From Acidobacteriota bacterium (GTDB taxonomy: Bacteria; Acidobacteriota; Polarisedimenticolia; Polarisedimenticolales; Polarisedimenticolaceae), in the NCBI GenBank assembly GCA_029861955.1, contig JAOTYK010000002.1, forward strand, positions 124,001-188,000: a DNA stretch of 64,000 nt, written 5' to 3'. Each line of letters opens with the position of its first letter. Position 1 is the stretch's first letter. Under the pieces are notes generated by a model. The model was not told the origin of the DNA, did not search any database, and was given only the letters and a program-made list of their open reading frames with translations. The translations under genes and the position numbers were made by a program. Below are positions 1 through 9,211 of the stretch, piece after piece.

Positions 1-421
1 CGTGGGCCACCAGGCGAAGATTGGCCTGGATCATCGCGTCACGGTGGGTGTCCATCTCTCGCTTCGCTCTGATGAACGGCTTGTAGGCCCGATGTTCGCG
101 CAGCGCCTTACTAGCGCGGCCCACTGCGCGTAGACGGTCGCAGGTCCCTTCGATCTGTCGCATCGTCCAGAGCCCCTGCGCATCGCGGGAGACCTCGTAC
201 TCTGCAAGGATCGGGTTCGCGATCGCCGTCGGCAACTGTAGGACGGCCTTTGCATAGGCCTCTCGTGCCGCTTGCAACGCGCTGGCCAACCTGTATTCGT
301 CGTCACGGGTGAGCAACGCGGTGGAGCCGACTTCGCGCAGGTAAAGAGCCGTCAGGTCGACATCGGAAGGGATCTTCTCTGCCGACAGCTCGATGGGATC
401 GTCCAGTTGTTGATTTTTCAT
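1..421 (-). CDS. RNA polymerase sigma-70 family factor (RpoD/RpoS-like), 5' part only
   Basis: The first 140 residues of a primary or stress-type sigma factor, which recruits core RNA polymerase to promoters. The 3' end lies beyond the left edge of the window. Residues about 21-33 (DVDLTALYLREVG) match region 1.2 of RpoD/RpoS proteins. They are followed by a helical non-conserved stretch, and the fragment ends in the start of region 2.1 (AMIQANLRLVAH, residues 129-140), the core-binding helix. The start is ATG at 421-419, preceded by a good Shine-Dalgarno AAGGAGT at 428-434 on the minus strand. The short N-terminus and the absence of a long region 1.1 favour an RpoS/SigB-like group 2 factor over RpoD, but the DNA-binding regions are out of view. 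The reading frame is open through to position 1. Confidence 0.85.
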   Translation of the reverse strand, partial: MKNQQLDDPIELSAEKIPSDVDLTALYLREVGSTALLTRDDEYRLASALQAAREAYAKAVLQLPTAIANPILAEYEVSRDAQGLWTMRQIEGTCDRLRAVGRASKALREHRAYKPFIRAKREMDTHRDAMIQANLRLVAH

Positions 422-468
422 ACCCGTACTCCTTGCAAGATCAGGGCCGATTTCCTGCTAATGGAAAA

Positions 469-511
469 CCCGGAAACGGGCCGGAAAATTCCCGAAATGG
501 GGGACTTTTTT
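469..511 (+). terminator. possible plus-strand terminator: two GAAA-capped hairpins and a T run
   Basis: On the plus strand, CCCG-GAAA-CGGG (469-480) is a perfect 4-bp stem with a GNRA tetraloop. It is followed by TTCCC-GAAAT-(G)GGGGA (489-504) and then TTTTTT at 506-511. This looks like an intrinsic terminator, but no plus-strand gene lies upstream; a transcript ending here would be antisense to the sigma-factor gene. It could equally be structure in that gene's upstream region. The rest of the 422-581 gap shows nothing else. Confidence 0.35.
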
Positions 512-581
512 CGGCCGGGGCTCGGCGGGATGGCAGCCGACCCGCGCCAATGTGGCGTTTAGGAGACACGGGCGTCCGCGA

Positions 582-2036
582 TCAGGGACGGCGTCCACCA
601 CGCACGACCTTGTACCGGCCACCCGATTTCAGCCGCTCCCCCGGATCCAGGCGATTGATCAGGGCGAGTGTACCGGGATCGACGGTCGCGTCATATCGGT
701 CGGCGAAGGACTCCACCGTCATCGCTCGATCGACCGTCACGATTGCCAGCCGTTGCGGTTGAGCGTTCAATGCCGCGGGATCGCTGAGCGGGCCGAAGCT
801 CGCGAGGGAACGTCTCAGCGTCGACTGGGCGTTGGCCCATCTTTCGCCGGTGGTATACGCCAGGAGCCTGAACACGCGATCTCGATACTCGACAAACCCT
901 ACGCGGCCACGAATCTCCCGGGTCTCGTCCTTGACCACGAAGCTGTCCCCGCTGGTCGGCAGTCCACTGATCGAACCCATCCGCTGCCCCTGCGCCTGGA
1001 TGCCTTCCGGGCCAAGAAACGTTGCCAGCGCCTCGCTAGCGTTCGGCGCGTCGACGATCGTCAGCTCGATCACTGCATTCTTCTCGGAATTGATGCCGAT
1101 GACGGCCTGTCGCTGATTCTGGGTCACCCAGCCGGATGGAAACTCAAAGCGAAAACGCATCCCCGGATGAAGAAACTTCGCACCCTCGAAGAACCCCTCT
1201 CTCGGATCCACACCGAAGACGAGGCCCTCGATCCGATCCAGGAACGGCCCGCGCCCCACGCGACCGTCCGCCGCACCCGCCCCGAGCCCGGCGATCCTGG
1301 CCTCGGAGCGTTCTCGACGGCTGGTCGGTGCGGGATGGGTCGAGATCCAACCCGGCAGACGGTCGGTCTGCGACGCCTTGCCGATTCGGTCGAGCATGTC
1401 AAACATGTTCGTCATCGGATCGGCGTCATACCCATCCGTCACCATGTATCGAAGCCCCAGATCGTCGGCCTGGCGTTCGTCGTCGCGACCGAACTTCAGG
1501 AACATGAGCGACATGCCTTGCGACGCAAGGCCGCCGAACTTCTCAAATTTCTCAGGCGCCAGAACGGCACCTGCCATGAGTCCTCCCTGGGCCAGCTGCG
1601 CCTTGCTCATCTGCGACGCTCCGTGTCGAGCCGTGACGTGTCCGATCTCGTGGCCGATCACGGCCGCCAATTCGGCTTCGTTTTCCATGTGAGCCAGAAT
1701 TCCACGGGTGACGTAGATATAGCCTCCGGGGAGTGCGAACGCGTTGACGACCGGATCATCGATCACACGGAACGTCCAATCGAGAGCCGGACGCTCGGAG
1801 CCCGCGGCCATCCGTCGGCCGATCGTCGAGACGTATTGTTGTAACGACGTGTCATCGTAGACCCCCATCTGGGACTGGATCTGTCGGTCACTGTCAAGAC
1901 CGAGCGAGCGCTCCTGGGAGTCGCTCACCAACATCAGTTGTCTCTTGCCCGTCGCCGGATTAACCGCACAACCGGTCGTCAACAACAACCCTGCGATTAG
2001 AAGGGATTCGATTGCGGGCAGCGAAAGATGTCGCAT
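582..2036 (-). CDS. M48 family zinc metalloprotease lipoprotein with LysM-like C-terminus
   Basis: A 484-residue envelope protease of the BepA/YfgC (Peptidase M48) type, likely involved in quality control of outer-membrane proteins. The N-terminus carries a lipoprotein signal with lipobox LTTGC (acylated Cys23). The zinc-binding HEIGH is at residues 129-133 (VIGHEIGHVTARHG), and the downstream DDERQAD stretch supplies the third ligand Glu. The final about 50 residues (TVESFADRY...LINRL...GGRYKVV) resemble a LysM-type peptidoglycan-binding module, common at the end of these proteases. A GGGAGG ribosome site precedes the ATG. The gene is divergent from the DUF885 peptidase, with an inverted repeat in its leader. 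The protease call is secure; the substrate is unknown. Confidence 0.93.
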   Translation of the reverse strand: MRHLSLPAIESLLIAGLLLTTGCAVNPATGKRQLMLVSDSQERSLGLDSDRQIQSQMGVYDDTSLQQYVSTIGRRMAAGSERPALDWTFRVIDDPVVNAFALPGGYIYVTRGILAHMENEAELAAVIGHEIGHVTARHGASQMSKAQLAQGGLMAGAVLAPEKFEKFGGLASQGMSLMFLKFGRDDERQADDLGLRYMVTDGYDADPMTNMFDMLDRIGKASQTDRLPGWISTHPAPTSRRERSEARIAGLGAGAADGRVGRGPFLDRIEGLVFGVDPREGFFEGAKFLHPGMRFRFEFPSGWVTQNQRQAVIGINSEKNAVIELTIVDAPNASEALATFLGPEGIQAQGQRMGSISGLPTSGDSFVVKDETREIRGRVGFVEYRDRVFRLLAYTTGERWANAQSTLRRSLASFGPLSDPAALNAQPQRLAIVTVDRAMTVESFADRYDATVDPGTLALINRLDPGERLKSGGRYKVVRGGRRP

Positions 2037-2049
2037 GGGAGCCTCCCGA

Positions 2050-2070
2050 GAATATCCAGTTTCGATATTC
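2050..2070. promoter_or_regulatory. perfect inverted repeat in the M48 leader / divergent promoter region
   Basis: GAATATC (2050-2056), 7-nt spacer, GATATTC (2064-2070): a perfect 7-bp dyad immediately upstream of the M48 protease ribosome site, inside the 144-bp divergent region shared with the DUF885 gene. It may be a repressor operator or a 5' UTR hairpin. A TAGAAT hexamer (minus strand, 2072-2067) overlaps it and could be a -10 element, but no good -35 is seen. Confidence 0.45.
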
Positions 2071-2180
2071 TACAGCCCAACGCCGGCGGGACTCCACTAA
2101 CTACCGATCATGCTGGCAGGATTCTGAGGCCGATTTACAATTTGTTACACGCTCGAGGGCTGCGAACGGGTGGAGGACAA

Positions 2181-3908
2181 ATGGCGATGACCCGACGGAG
2201 TGGATTGATGCGTCTTGTGGCGGTCTTGCTGGTGATCATCGCCGGGCCCGCGCAAGGGGCTCCCGACACATCCGTCGACCCCCTCACGACTCTCGTCGAG
2301 GCCTATTACGACGAGTTCCTGAAGCTGAATCCGGCTGTGGCGACGTACAACGGGGATCATCGCTTTGACGATCAACTCACGGTCGGGATCGCCGCGGAGC
2401 ATCGCAAAGCGTCGTTGGCCCTCGAACGCACGTACCTGAAGAAGATCGAGGCTCTCGACGGCGAGCAGCTGAGCGACGGCCAACGTTTGACGAGGGCGCT
2501 CTTCCTCCGGGAACGCAGACTCTCCATCGAAGACGCCGTCTTTCCCGATCATCTAATACCGATCGACCAGATCGCCAGTTTCCCTGTCCAGTTGGCGACG
2601 CTTGGTAGTGGCAAGTCCATCCAACCGTTTGCGACGGTCAAGGACTACGACAACTGGCTGGCGAGATTGGCCGTCGTGCCGGATTGGGTGGAAACCGCCA
2701 TCGGCAATATGCGGACGGGTATCGAGCGGGGTGTGGTCCAGCCTCGAATCGTGATCGAGCGAGCGATTCCGATTATGGAGACGCACGTCGTCGACGATCC
2801 TACGGATAGCGTGTTTTACCGACCTGTGCGAGAGCTTCCGGCTAACACCAGAGCGAAAGAGCGCAAACGGATCGAACAAGCCTACCGGAAAGTGATCTCC
2901 GATGTCGTCGTTCCCGGCTATCAACGGCTTGCCACGTTCCTGCGTGAAGAGTACTTGCCGTCCTGTCGACCCAATCAAGGACTCGGCCGGCTTCCCGGCG
3001 GACGGGAGTGGTACGCGCACCTCGTCCGCGCCCATACAACGACATCCCTCACTCCCCAGGAGATCCATGAACTCGGCCGCAAGGAAGTCGACCGCATCAT
3101 CGAGCAACTCGAGGTAGAGAGGCGGCGGGACTGGAAAGACTCGGCACCGGAGTGGGATGGACCCCTCCTCGACGGCTACCGGGAGTTGACGTCCCATGTC
3201 ATGGGACGTCTGCCGCAACTATTCCACGACATTCCTGACGCGACCTTCGAAGTGCGGCCGGTGGAATCGTTTCGCAGCGCATCGGCACCGGGCGCATCCT
3301 ACGTCGCGGCAAGTCCCGACGGCGATCGACCCGGAGTGTTCTACGTCAACGCTTCGGAGAAGACGACAGGTCCGCCGAGCGACGCTTTGTTTCTTCACGA
3401 GGCCATCCCCGGACATCATCTTCAGATCTCGCTTCAGAGAGAGCTCGCGAAACTACCGCGATTCCGTCGATTCGGTCATCAGACAGCATTCTCGGAGGGT
3501 TGGGCGCTATACGCAGAGAGACTGGGAACGCCGCTGGGTCTCTATCGCAACCGAAACCAGACCGTAAGAGCCCTCTACTCGGAGCTGTTTCGTGCGCGTC
3601 GCCTCGTGGTGGACACCGGTCTACACGCGATGAGTTGGAACCGAAAGATGGCGATCAAATACATCAGCAACGAACGAGAAGTCGATCGTTACCTCGCCAT
3701 GCCGGGTCAGGCGCTCGCCTACAAGGTCGGGCAACTTCACATCCTGGAATTGCGACGTCGCGCCGAGGAGCGCCTCGGTGAGCAGTTCGATGTTCGGGAC
3801 TTTCATCGCGTGATTCTTGGTGCCGGGGCGCTGCCTCTGGATATTCTTGAGAACCGCGTCGAGGCCTGGATCGAGGCTTCCCTTGCCAATGCGGATAAAC
3901 CCGAGTAG
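2181..3908 (+). CDS. DUF885 family metallopeptidase-like protein, secreted
   Basis: A 575-residue member of the DUF885 family, gluzincin-like proteins about 560-620 residues long, many of them predicted exported carboxypeptidases. The key motif HEAIPGHH starts at residue 406 (LFLHEAIPGHHLQ), followed by the conserved FSEGWALYAERLG about 35 residues later, where the Glu is the expected third zinc ligand. The frame is open back to 2028, but ATG 2181 is chosen because GGAGG sits at 2172-2176 and the next residues form a signal peptide (LVAVLLVIIAGPAQG). ATG 2187 is also possible. It is followed within 11 bp by a glycosyltransferase gene, suggesting one transcript. The exact substrate is not deducible. 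Confidence 0.92.
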   Translation: MAMTRRSGLMRLVAVLLVIIAGPAQGAPDTSVDPLTTLVEAYYDEFLKLNPAVATYNGDHRFDDQLTVGIAAEHRKASLALERTYLKKIEALDGEQLSDGQRLTRALFLRERRLSIEDAVFPDHLIPIDQIASFPVQLATLGSGKSIQPFATVKDYDNWLARLAVVPDWVETAIGNMRTGIERGVVQPRIVIERAIPIMETHVVDDPTDSVFYRPVRELPANTRAKERKRIEQAYRKVISDVVVPGYQRLATFLREEYLPSCRPNQGLGRLPGGREWYAHLVRAHTTTSLTPQEIHELGRKEVDRIIEQLEVERRRDWKDSAPEWDGPLLDGYRELTSHVMGRLPQLFHDIPDATFEVRPVESFRSASAPGASYVAASPDGDRPGVFYVNASEKTTGPPSDALFLHEAIPGHHLQISLQRELAKLPRFRRFGHQTAFSEGWALYAERLGTPLGLYRNRNQTVRALYSELFRARRLVVDTGLHAMSWNRKMAIKYISNEREVDRYLAMPGQALAYKVGQLHILELRRRAEERLGEQFDVRDFHRVILGAGALPLDILENRVEAWIEASLANADKPE

Positions 3909-3918
3909 AAACAACAAG

Positions 3919-5196
3919 ATGCCGCTCTCTCGAAATGCTCTGGACCGATCGTCGCGTCGTCGCGTACTGATCCTGAGCAGTTCAGGTGGCGGGGCCCACC
4001 TCGTCGCCGCGGAGGCCATCCGCAAGCGACTCGCCGACGATCCGTCCGTCGAAGTCGTCGACACCATCGACGTACTTCTGAACTGGACCGGCCCGATGGG
4101 TCGCTTCGGGGTCTGGGCCTGGAACGGTGCGATGCGAAGCGGCAACTCCAGGAGGATGAACCTCACCGTTCGCCTCCAGGCGATGGGAGAGCTCGTATTT
4201 CACATCCCGATCCTCTTCCATGCCGTCCGAGCGCTGAGAAGACTCCGCGTGGATGAAGTCTTCGACTGTCAGGTCATGGGTACCCGCTCGTTACTCACGG
4301 CCGCTCGACGTGTGCACCGTCAGGAGGGTCGTAACGTTCGAATCACGAAGGTCTTGACGGAACCGGCCAACGAGGCGCTGAGTCAGTTTTTCGATCCGAT
4401 TCGACGACTCCCCGCTCGACTCCGTCGTCATCTACACATCTGGGCCAGCCCACCTCTCCTGAAGAACGGAGAGACGGCGGAGATGTTCTGGCGCAAGACC
4501 TGCAAGATCGATCGATCGCAAGTCGACGAGTCCAGCGGCTTTCCGGTTCGCGCGGAGTTCTACTCCCCACCTCACAGCGAGAGTCTCCATATCCGTTGTG
4601 CCGGCAATACGCTTCAGGAGCTCACTACGGTTCCTACCACACCGTCGGCACCCGATAACTGGGAAACGATTTCCCCAGCCAATCGCGTCGTTACGATTCT
4701 GATGGGTAGTCAGGGCACGTGGCAGTTCACGATGGAGTCCGTCCGGTCGATTCTCGCTCGATGGAATGATCCCGACATCGTCGTGTTCGTCTACGCTCGA
4801 ACCCCACACCAACGATCACAATTAGCAGATCTTGTTGCCGGAAGCGGATCCCAAACTCGCATCGTCGCCATGGGATTCGTGGATGCCGCCACGGTGTCGG
4901 CGCTCTACCATCGTAGCGACGCGACGGTCACCCGCTCCGGCGGGATGACCACGATGGAACTGCTGACCGTCGGCCGCGCTCCGGCGTTCATCTGCACCGG
5001 TGAACATCGAGAGTCGCGATATCACGGGATGGTCCGTCACGAGGATGGGAACTATCGATACCTTCGGCATTTTCATTCCGTCGGAGCCTGGGTCTTCGAA
5101 CCGAAGGAGCTCGCGGAGAGGTTGACTCCCTTTCTCGTGGGACGCGGGCGGCGAGATCCGGTCTCCGCTCCGGCCGTCGTTCGCGAGGCGCGCTGA
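3919..5196 (+). CDS. MurG/MGDG-synthase-like glycosyltransferase (GT-B fold)
   Basis: A 425-residue protein with the two-lobe GT-B layout of the MurG / monogalactosyldiacylglycerol synthase group. The N-terminal glycine-rich acceptor loop is SSSGGGAHLVAAEAI. The C-terminal donor-binding region is SDATVTRSGGMTTMEL, the GG-x-x-T-x-x-E signature of the family. No signal peptide or clear membrane segment is seen, so it probably works at the cytoplasmic face of the membrane, perhaps on a lipid acceptor. Start ATG 3919 lies just after the DUF885 stop; ATG 3889 overlaps that gene and neither has a strong ribosome site. A sulfotransferase-like gene follows after 24 bp. Together they suggest modification of a glycolipid or glycan (inference). 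Confidence 0.8.
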   Translation: MPLSRNALDRSSRRRVLILSSSGGGAHLVAAEAIRKRLADDPSVEVVDTIDVLLNWTGPMGRFGVWAWNGAMRSGNSRRMNLTVRLQAMGELVFHIPILFHAVRALRRLRVDEVFDCQVMGTRSLLTAARRVHRQEGRNVRITKVLTEPANEALSQFFDPIRRLPARLRRHLHIWASPPLLKNGETAEMFWRKTCKIDRSQVDESSGFPVRAEFYSPPHSESLHIRCAGNTLQELTTVPTTPSAPDNWETISPANRVVTILMGSQGTWQFTMESVRSILARWNDPDIVVFVYARTPHQRSQLADLVAGSGSQTRIVAMGFVDAATVSALYHRSDATVTRSGGMTTMELLTVGRAPAFICTGEHRESRYHGMVRHEDGNYRYLRHFHSVGAWVFEPKELAERLTPFLVGRGRRDPVSAPAVVREAR

Positions 5197-5220
5197 CCGG
5201 CGCGAGGTTTCGCGGCAACC

Positions 5221-6339
5221 ATGCGCATCCAACGGATCCTGGCTCGATTCCGCACGGACCCGGTCCTCTCTCTCGCCTCACCGAAGGATTTTCTACGTCT
5301 CCCGGGTCGGCGAATCGATTCGCTCGAGTTTCACCGATTGCGCCCAACGCCGTACTGCATCGATCACCTCCGGCGACGCGTCCTGTTCGTCGTGACCAGA
5401 GACCCGACGGTCCTGGTTGATGTCGATTTTTTCAATCAAGGCCAATTTGAACGAGCGACGCATGCCATCGTCGTGCCGTTCGATCAGATGGCGGATCTGA
5501 CACTGGATCTGCCGGTAGTCGACCGACCGATCCTGCTTTACAACACCGGGCGATGTGGTTCGACGGCGGTTGTTCGCCTTCTGAATTTCGTCGGCGACAC
5601 ACTCGCGTTGTCGGAGCCCGATCTGTTCGCGGGCGTGATCGGTGGGGATACGAACGATCCATCGCTGTCGATGGCACTCGATGGCTCGGTTCGGTTGCTA
5701 TTGCGAGCGTTGGGGGCTGACAGCCGACGTGTCGTCTTCAAACTGCGGGGTTTTGGTGCGCTGCCCGACCCCATCGTTCGACGATCATTCTCGGACGCGC
5801 GCAGAATGTTTCTTTACCGTGACGGGATGGAAACGGTGGTCTCCGGAATGCGTAATTTTCATGGCCGAAGAAGTCTTCTCGTCTTCTTCGAGCGGTTATC
5901 GCGCCACGCGCTCGGCCGACGGCTGATGCGATGGATGCTATCGATGGGACGTGGGCGAGGCGCGACGTTGAGTCCGTACATGGCGGATGTGGATCTCGGC
6001 CTCCTATCCCGCGCCGGCGGCGCCGGTCTGCTGGCCGTGAACTGGGTGTCTGCGCTGCAGGGAGTTCGGTCGATTCGAGATACGGACCGCCAGATGCCGG
6101 CGATTCTCTACGCAGACCTCCTCTCCCAGCCGAGACGCATCGTCGAGAAGATGGTCGGCCACGCGGATCTCATCGCCAGCGACGACGAACTGGATCGTGC
6201 GGCGAGGATGGTCACCGAGCGGCGGGATCCTCATGTCGGTGGTCGACTCGACCCGTCCAGGCAACGCAAGTGGAATCCGACTCCCGGTATCGACGAGGCG
6301 ATTCGTCAGATCCTCGCCGCGGTCCCGGATTCTCGCTAG
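5221..6339 (+). CDS. sulfotransferase-like protein
   Basis: A 372-residue protein with the 5'-phosphosulfate-binding loop of PAPS-dependent sulfotransferases (YNTGRCGSTAVVRLL, around residue 108). About 90 residues downstream a second segment, RMFLYRDGMETVVSGMRNF, fits the 3'-phosphate-binding region (R-D-x(3)-V-x-S). These enzymes transfer sulfate from PAPS to carbohydrate, lipid or protein acceptors. The first 100 residues are not recognisable. The gene follows the glycosyltransferase by 24 bp on the same strand and ends 2 bp from the convergent nuclease-family gene. The acceptor is unknown; a sulfated glycolipid is a reasonable guess from context only. Confidence 0.75.
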   Translation: MRIQRILARFRTDPVLSLASPKDFLRLPGRRIDSLEFHRLRPTPYCIDHLRRRVLFVVTRDPTVLVDVDFFNQGQFERATHAIVVPFDQMADLTLDLPVVDRPILLYNTGRCGSTAVVRLLNFVGDTLALSEPDLFAGVIGGDTNDPSLSMALDGSVRLLLRALGADSRRVVFKLRGFGALPDPIVRRSFSDARRMFLYRDGMETVVSGMRNFHGRRSLLVFFERLSRHALGRRLMRWMLSMGRGRGATLSPYMADVDLGLLSRAGGAGLLAVNWVSALQGVRSIRDTDRQMPAILYADLLSQPRRIVEKMVGHADLIASDDELDRAARMVTERRDPHVGGRLDPSRQRKWNPTPGIDEAIRQILAAVPDSR

Positions 6340-6340
6340 A

Positions 6341-7990
6341 TCACAGTCGGGCCATGACGTACGCATGATCGGTGGGTTTGTTCCCCAACTCACCGGGCTT
6401 GACACCGATCAGTTCGTTCCCGTGCAGGATCTCGTAGTCAACACCGGGGTCTGCAGCCTGACGAGACGACACGACGCCGTGCATCAGGACCTGAGAGATC
6501 CCGCGGTGGTTGTAGTCATAGCGCGCGTTCACCGGAACTCTCTCGGCGAGGTTGACCCGGCCGCGATCCAGGAGAGCAGCGAGCGTCTCGCTGAACTCGT
6601 GGTCGTTGAAGTCGCCGGTCACGTAATAGTCGATTCCGTTGTCGTCGAATTCATCGAGAACACGCGCGATTCTCTCGGCCTGACGAACGCGTGTGGAGAG
6701 ACGAGGGTCGAAACCGGGATTCTCGGGCGCGAAGATTCCGCGTTGATGTCGTTTCGACGCCAGGTGGACGTTAATGATCGCGATCGCGCGACCGGTCCTG
6801 CGATCGACGAAACGACCCACCAGCGGCTTGCGAGAGCCCTCGAACTCCTGCGAGCCATCCCCGATTCGATCCAGACTCGATCGCGACAGATCTACGCGTG
6901 AAGCGTCGAAGATGAACCCGTTGCGGATGTTGCCACCCGGCTGGCCACCGTCCGAATCAGATTCCGGCGGGCAATCGGCCCAGTGATAGTCCGGCCCACC
7001 CAGCTTACGTACCTCGCTGATGAGTTTCCGATAGGTTGCGGCGGCGGATACACGCTCGCTGATCTCCGCGCCGTCATCATCCTGGATCTCCTGGAGCGCG
7101 ATGATCTCCGGGCCGGCGGCCTGCCGTACGATCGCCGTTGCCAACGCCCGGAATCGCCCGGACCCGACATCGTCGTCGACGTCCCGCCGCCGATCCTGAA
7201 CCTTATCGGGATCCTCATGACGCCGGTCGAGGTTGAATCCATTCAGCGTCAGAACACGCAACGAGTCTTCGTCCCTTACAAGGCGTGTAGCCTCCGGTCT
7301 TACCGGTCGGGACTCGACCTCCAGGTCGCCGAGGGCCGCAATCTGGAAGGCCGCCGAACGGTAGTTCAGTGGGCCGATAACCGACTCCGCCAGCTTCGAC
7401 CCGACGTTGACGATGGGCGCACGCGCGTAGCGAATGAAGCGAAAGCTCGGGTACCAGCGGTGCGGATTGTCGGCCTGGATCGAGACGCCACCATGAAGCG
7501 TTCGTGGAATATCCATGTCGGCTGGAACCGCGACGTTGTCGCCGAATGGGTTGCTGGGGGCGATCAATGTCGCTCCCTTGCGGATGCCGACCAACATCCC
7601 TTCATGGCTATTCAGGTATTGCGCAAGCTCCGCGTTGGTCTTCGCGAGGTTCGCCGCCGAGAGCCAGACCGGCGTCCAGAGAGGGGCGCGCTCCTGCGAG
7701 ACACGAAACTCCGTCATGTCAATCTGGGTCGTCGGTCGCTCATCCTCGTGAGGTAGGTAATCGAGAACACGACCCTCGACCTCAACGACCGACCCAAGCG
7801 GTGGACGTCGACGCGACTCGAACACGCAGATCCCGCGGGACGCCGCACCTTCGGGATCCCCCTCCGGGTCCTCGAGGAAGAAGCCCTTTCGGGTCTCGCC
7901 GGTGACCACACCGGTGACCCGAACCAATCGGCCTGCCATGGGCGAACGAACACCGTCGCCCTGAATCATCTGGATGGTCGTTGTCTTCAT
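6341..7990 (-). CDS. endonuclease/exonuclease/phosphatase family protein with N-terminal OB-like domain
   Basis: 549 residues with the architecture of COG2374 'predicted extracellular nuclease' proteins. An N-terminal OB-fold-like domain (IQGDGVRSPMAGRLVRVTGV, then FFLEDPEGDPEG) is followed by an EEP catalytic domain with VLTLNGFNLD, EIIALQEIQDDDGAE (metal-binding Glu), INVHLASKRH, YVTGDFNDHE (catalytic GDFN) and a terminal DHAYVMARL. Unlike many relatives it has no obvious signal peptide at the ATG used (7990), and no clear ribosome site precedes it, so the start may be mis-set or the protein cytoplasmic. Substrate may be DNA/RNA or a phosphoester. A second EEP protein is encoded at 55130-56050. 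Confidence 0.88.
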   Translation of the reverse strand: MKTTTIQMIQGDGVRSPMAGRLVRVTGVVTGETRKGFFLEDPEGDPEGAASRGICVFESRRRPPLGSVVEVEGRVLDYLPHEDERPTTQIDMTEFRVSQERAPLWTPVWLSAANLAKTNAELAQYLNSHEGMLVGIRKGATLIAPSNPFGDNVAVPADMDIPRTLHGGVSIQADNPHRWYPSFRFIRYARAPIVNVGSKLAESVIGPLNYRSAAFQIAALGDLEVESRPVRPEATRLVRDEDSLRVLTLNGFNLDRRHEDPDKVQDRRRDVDDDVGSGRFRALATAIVRQAAGPEIIALQEIQDDDGAEISERVSAAATYRKLISEVRKLGGPDYHWADCPPESDSDGGQPGGNIRNGFIFDASRVDLSRSSLDRIGDGSQEFEGSRKPLVGRFVDRRTGRAIAIINVHLASKRHQRGIFAPENPGFDPRLSTRVRQAERIARVLDEFDDNGIDYYVTGDFNDHEFSETLAALLDRGRVNLAERVPVNARYDYNHRGISQVLMHGVVSSRQAADPGVDYEILHGNELIGVKPGELGNKPTDHAYVMARL

Positions 7991-8074
7991 GGATTCGCCC
8001 GACGACCACTATACGACGAGACGGCTGCTATACGCGTGTCATCTCAATTGGCGTACCATGGTCCCCGCTGGCGG

Positions 8075-9211
8075 ATGTCTCAGGTGAAGAACGAACTCGC
8101 ATTCTTGTTGTACGGCGGTGGTGCCCGGGCGGCCTACCAGGCGGGCTATCTTCGCGGACTGGGCCGGCTGTTACCCGACCTACGCGTGGATATTATCGTC
8201 GGGATTTCTGCAGGTGCTATCAATGCCGCAGGCCTGGCCTCCATCCCCGGAAATTTTCGTGAGCGGACAGAGGAACTCGCGCGACTGTGGTCCGAACTGA
8301 CGACCTCTGACGTGTTTGACGTCCGGGGCTATCGACTCCTTCGACGTAGCCTGCATTGGATCCTCAAACTGGGTGGCGGCGGTCGCTTTTCTGACCCGCG
8401 CGGTCTTCTCGATAACAGTCCACTCCGCGCACTGCTATCTCGGGTGCTGCCAAGCGAAGATGGACAGCTTCTCGGCGTCACCGACAAGATGGACCGAGGC
8501 GAGCTACATGCCCTGGCCATTCTTGCCAGCTCCTACGAAACCGGTCGATCGGTCTCATTTGTTCAGGGGCGAGAACTGAATGGCTGGCAACGACCGCACC
8601 GGATCGGAGTGTCGTGCGAGATCGGCATCCGTCATGTCATGGCCTCGGCCGCACTACCGTTCCTGTTTCCCGCCGAGCGTGTGGACGGCACATGGTATGG
8701 CGACGGGGGAATGCGATTGACGACGCCGCTCTCTCCGGCGATTCATCTCGGTGCCGATCGGATCCTCGCCATCTCGACCCGATACGATCGATCTGTCGAG
8801 GAAGCCGAGCGCCCTGAAATCGTCGGATACCCCCCACCGGCACAGGTCGCCGGTGTTCTCCTCAATTCGATCTTTCTTGACGCGCTCGATGGCGACGCCC
8901 TGCGTCTCGAGCGTATCAACTCGCTGCTGGATGGCGAGCAACAGAAGGACCTTCGCCCGATCGATCTTCGAACGACACGACCGTCGGTCGATCTCGGAAT
9001 TCTGGCAAGTGCCCATGAGCACGACACGCCCGGGGCCCTGCGGTTTCTCGCTCGCGGCACGGGCACCAAGGAGACACGATCCAACGATCTCCTCAGCCTG
9101 GTCCTGTTCGAACCCTCGTATCTTTCCGAAATGATCCGTGTTGGCGAAGACGACGCAGCACAGAACGCGGAAGAACTGGTCCGCTTCCTGGCGCCGACTA
9201 TCTCGCGCTGA
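8075..9211 (+). CDS. patatin-like phospholipase family protein
   Basis: 378 residues of the patatin/RssA class of serine lipid acyl hydrolases. The oxyanion loop is YGGGARAAYQAG; the nucleophile elbow is GISAG (Ser at about residue 45); the catalytic dyad Asp is in YGDGGMRLTTPL (about residue 210). No signal peptide is seen, so it likely acts on membrane lipids from the cytoplasm. ATG 8075 is preferred; the frame extends to a GTG at 8036. It is divergent from the EEP gene (84-bp gap). Its 3' end overlaps the histidine kinase gene by 14 bp in convergent orientation (9198-9211), an arrangement that can give transcriptional interference. Confidence 0.9.
   Translation: MSQVKNELAFLLYGGGARAAYQAGYLRGLGRLLPDLRVDIIVGISAGAINAAGLASIPGNFRERTEELARLWSELTTSDVFDVRGYRLLRRSLHWILKLGGGGRFSDPRGLLDNSPLRALLSRVLPSEDGQLLGVTDKMDRGELHALAILASSYETGRSVSFVQGRELNGWQRPHRIGVSCEIGIRHVMASAALPFLFPAERVDGTWYGDGGMRLTTPLSPAIHLGADRILAISTRYDRSVEEAERPEIVGYPPPAQVAGVLLNSIFLDALDGDALRLERINSLLDGEQQKDLRPIDLRTTRPSVDLGILASAHEHDTPGALRFLARGTGTKETRSNDLLSLVLFEPSYLSEMIRVGEDDAAQNAEELVRFLAPTISR

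Noticed and set aside
552-1844. Long plus-strand frame opposite the M48 protease gene.
   Set aside because: It is the antisense shadow of a clearly conserved protease; composition and lack of motifs show it is not coding.
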